This document shows, one piece after another, positions 61,334 through 64,000 of a DNA stretch of 64,000 nucleotides. The notes beneath the pieces are model-generated. The model ran no database searches. It was not told the DNA's origin and worked only from the letters and a program-made list of their open reading frames with translations. Origin of the DNA: Melieria omissa (Eukaryota; Arthropoda; Insecta; Diptera; Ulidiidae); assembly GCA_963971225.1 (NCBI GenBank), contig OZ020269.1:18660921-18724920 (forward strand). Reading direction: 5' to 3'. A program made the position numbers and the translations under genes. How positions within the stretch are numbered: the stretch's first letter is position 1; the number at the start of each line of letters is the position of its first letter.

Positions 61334-63130
61334 GCTTCTTTACTATACAATTTTACATAATCATATGTATATAATATGTCTTGTGTGAGACTAGCTGAAT
61401 GAATAATTGAAGTCGGTCGGTTAATGAAACTTCTACTATTTTGTAAATTTTAATTTCGGCTGCTGAACACGAAACTGAAAATCAAAAAATTTCCTTAAGA
61501 AGCGTTTTCGAAAAATCTTCGAAAAACACGTATATCTCCTCTTATTTCAGTTATGAGTACATATCTCGTAAACTAACTCGATCAATACAAGTGGCCCGTC
61601 GTTCAGATAGCTAACCTTTCCAACAATATATAGATTGTCCAGATCAGATGAGACTTGGGGAAGTTACTGATGATGAAAGTTGTAAAAATGTGAATTTTTC
61701 GACCAATTTCAAAAACCATAAATTTTGGAATAGTTTTTTTTAGAGATAAAATAAATGATCTCCTCTGGTTTTAAAATCTAAGATGAAAGATTTATTAATT
61801 GAGCAAATATTAAGGTTAACATCAATGGAATTGAAAGAACAATTACAAAGTTATAAAGCACGGAGTGAAAACACAAACTTTTCATTTATTACACCGTGGG
61901 AACACATTTTGTTATTTTTCCGAGACCCATACAAATGTTGACATAGACGTGAAACTAGAGTTAATTTATAGCATCCTGGCATAGTCAGTTTTTCATTTTC
62001 TGACCCAAAAACCTTCTTAAAGGACTAAAAGGACTTTAAAATTGTAAGGATATACACATTTCAAAAATTTTTAATTTTTTATATTTGCGGTAGTGCAATG
62101 ACGAAGATATGGGTATCAAATGAAAGAGGAAAATTGTCTCCTTTTAATACATTTTCTATTTGGATATTTCTTATTTTAAGAGCAAAAAGGAGAAAGTGGC
62201 CGGTTCCTGGGTAGGGTAGCCGATAATTAGTGCAATCACCCTTTATAGTATATCACCACACTTACTGTCGGCGTATTAATTCAACGTTTACGATATAAAC
62301 GACAATATTAAATGCTGGCACATTTTCGCATAGATTTCAGCTGAATTTATTGCATGTAGCCAGTCGCGTTCGGTAATATTGGGTCGCAAAACCGGGTTGT
62401 TGTGCTCGTTGTGGGAATTTAATTTATGTATATGTCAACCCAAACGTCGAGGCCAGTAAACGTGCTGCGGAATGTGTTGTCTGATTTAGTGATACACCGC
62501 AATGTTACAAATATATTTAGAACTACGTAGGCGGATGATTTTTAATGAAAAGGCATTCATGTAAATCAGTTAAACATTTGTGATTCTTGGAAACCAAAAA
62601 ATTAGAAAATGGCTATGATGAACCTTCTTTAAAATCATTTATATTACATTGCGCAAGTATAGTTGGATTTTGTGTTATTTTTTTTAATGTCTTCTATGAA
62701 AAATGTCTGGCCTTTTAGCCTTAATAGTCCTGTCAGTTTTAAATGATCTGTCACAAAGTAACTTAACCCTTTCTTTTTATTATGTTGCTTACAGTACAAA
62801 GCAAAAGTGGCGTAGAGATTAGTAGATTACTTTAGTTTCAACAAACACCACATCTCCTAACTTGTCAGAGATAGCTCTCATACTTTAAGTGGAGCGATGT
62901 CTAGTTGTCGTCAAAGTAAAAACAAGTTTTGTTTAAACAGTACCGCATGATTCAATACAGAGATTGCGCCTTCCGAGAAAAAATTAGTTTGAAGCCGCAC
63001 CACTTACGCCATTGGAGAATAGTTAGGGATTCCATCAGTACTTTTTAAATTCTTTAATTTTTAACTTAAATTTTACTTCAATCTTTTGAACAAATATATG
63101 GCTTTCTTCATACTTTAGTCCTTATGTATA
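61334..63130. other. Upstream region without recognised genes
   Basis: AT-rich; no coding exon, RNA gene or repeat pair recognised. Confidence 0.5.
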
Positions 63131-63876
63131 TATCAGGTGTACAACTTTGCTTCCGCCGTTTTTTTCCAAAATTAAAAGCTTTATTGCGAAAAAGTGCTTA
63201 CAGATGTATAATTCAAAGTATTGTCCGTCGCTAGCGACAACTTTCTCCCATCTTTCCGGCAATTTTCGGATCCCGGCTCGAAAAAAGGAGTCCTCTTTTG
63301 ACGCTATCCATGAAGCAATCCATTTTTCCAATTCTTCGAAGGATTGAAAATGTTGATCTGCCAGGCCGTGTGCCAGCGAACGGAATAGGTGGAAGTCAGA
63401 AGGGGCGACATCTGGGGAATACGGTGGGTGGGGCAAGACTTCCCATTTCAGCGTTTCCAGGTACTTTTTGACCACTTTTGTGACGTGAGGCCGAGCATTG
63501 TCGTGTTGGAGGATGACTTTGTCATGTCGCTCTTGATATTTTTAAAACGTTGAAACCACTCCCGACACGTTCTTTCACTCAGAGCAGCATCACCGTAAGT
63601 TTCTGAGAGCATTCGATGCGCTTCAGCTGCATTTTTTTTCGAATTGTAACAGAAAAGTAAAACTTCCCGCAAATGGCGAGAATTGGGCACATAAACGGAC
63701 ATTTTCGAGCGTGAATAATACGAAAACAAGAACAACTGTCACTGAAACGGCGATGACAATTCGTTAGGCACTGTCCACACTCACTTTAAAGGCATTACCA
63801 TCTATGTATTTCAACCAGCCTCAGCCGGTACAGCCACCTATCGGAAAACGGCGGAAGCAAAGTTGTACACCTGATA
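63131..63876 (-). mobile_element. Internally deleted mariner (DD34D)
   Basis: The ends TATCAGGTGTACAACTTTGC + TTCCGCCGTTTT and the exact inverse at 63845-63876 lie next to TA on both sides. On the minus strand the N-terminal part MSVYVPNSRHLREVLLFCYN and ERTCREWFQRFKN (helix-turn-helix) is followed by a deletion and frame change. Then come DKVILQHDNARPHVTK (second Asp) and PPYSPDVAPSDFHLF (third Asp), ending LPERWEKVVASDGQYFE. The first catalytic Asp is lost. Transposase relatives are the mauritiana-like mariners. Confidence 0.88.
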
Positions 63877-64000
63877 TATAAATATATATGTACTTGCATA
63901 AGAGTTTAATAGAAACTCGTAAATCTGTAAAAAACACAAATAAAAAAAGTAAATTTCGGGATGAAACCCTGCAATTCAATTCAAATTTCGTGCTGTGTTT

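Overview
The window is animal nuclear DNA: AT-rich, with GT-AG introns, tRNA-derived SINEs, LINEs, a gypsy-type solo LTR and many mariner and other DNA transposons. It comes from a higher fly, most likely a true fruit fly (Tephritidae). The family-level guess rests on the fly-type torso gene and on a DD41D mariner of the kind first described from Ceratitis rosa; the species cannot be named from the sequence.

There is one recognisable host gene, torso, on the minus strand. It encodes the receptor tyrosine kinase for Trunk (embryonic termini) and PTTH (prothoracic gland). Sixteen coding exons, from the ATG at 50061 to a TAG at 208, join with matching phases into a 1148-residue protein (3447 nt including stop). 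In order it has a signal peptide, paired-Cys motifs, a fibronectin-III-like ectodomain, one membrane helix (exon 8), and a split tyrosine kinase with an unusually long kinase insert (exon 11). A small last exon (208-307) carries polyglutamine and a C-terminal tyrosine motif. Drosophila Torso has 923 residues (from memory).

The gene covers about 50 kb because its introns are packed with mobile DNA. Intron 826-10181 holds a broken jockey-like LINE, a TTAA-flanked MITE, a tRNA-type SINE and a 1.1-kb TIR element. Intron 10601-20068 holds a 21-bp minisatellite, a hAT-like fold-back element, a TTAA element, a nearly intact DD41D mariner and a LINE with a 13-bp target duplication. Intron 26689-28721 is almost all a ~341-bp tandem repeat. 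Intron 30255-38552 holds a SINE, a solo LTR, a hAT-like MITE, a 300-bp hairpin element and a three-level nest of TTAA elements with a mariner at the centre. Intron 38723-42406 is mostly another nest. Introns 42579-45305 and 46328-49890 hold a DD37E-type element, a fold-back element, a TTAA element and a SINE.

Upstream of torso (50062-64000) I see a possible TATA/initiator near 51.1 kb and no other host gene. The rest is a mariner fragment, a TTAA element interrupted by a second TTAA element, an array of repeat units, pogo/Tigger remnants, a LINE tail and an internally deleted mariner.

The least familiar material is a group of non-coding elements that all duplicate TTAA, as piggyBac does. They fall into three terminal types: GG(G/C)G...TCTA, CCCTTTCGCTA and CCCTAATTCCCAGAA. 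One insertion has an uninterrupted relative in this window, and a second has one intact at the junction. No bacterial-type operon, CRISPR array or other gene system is present.
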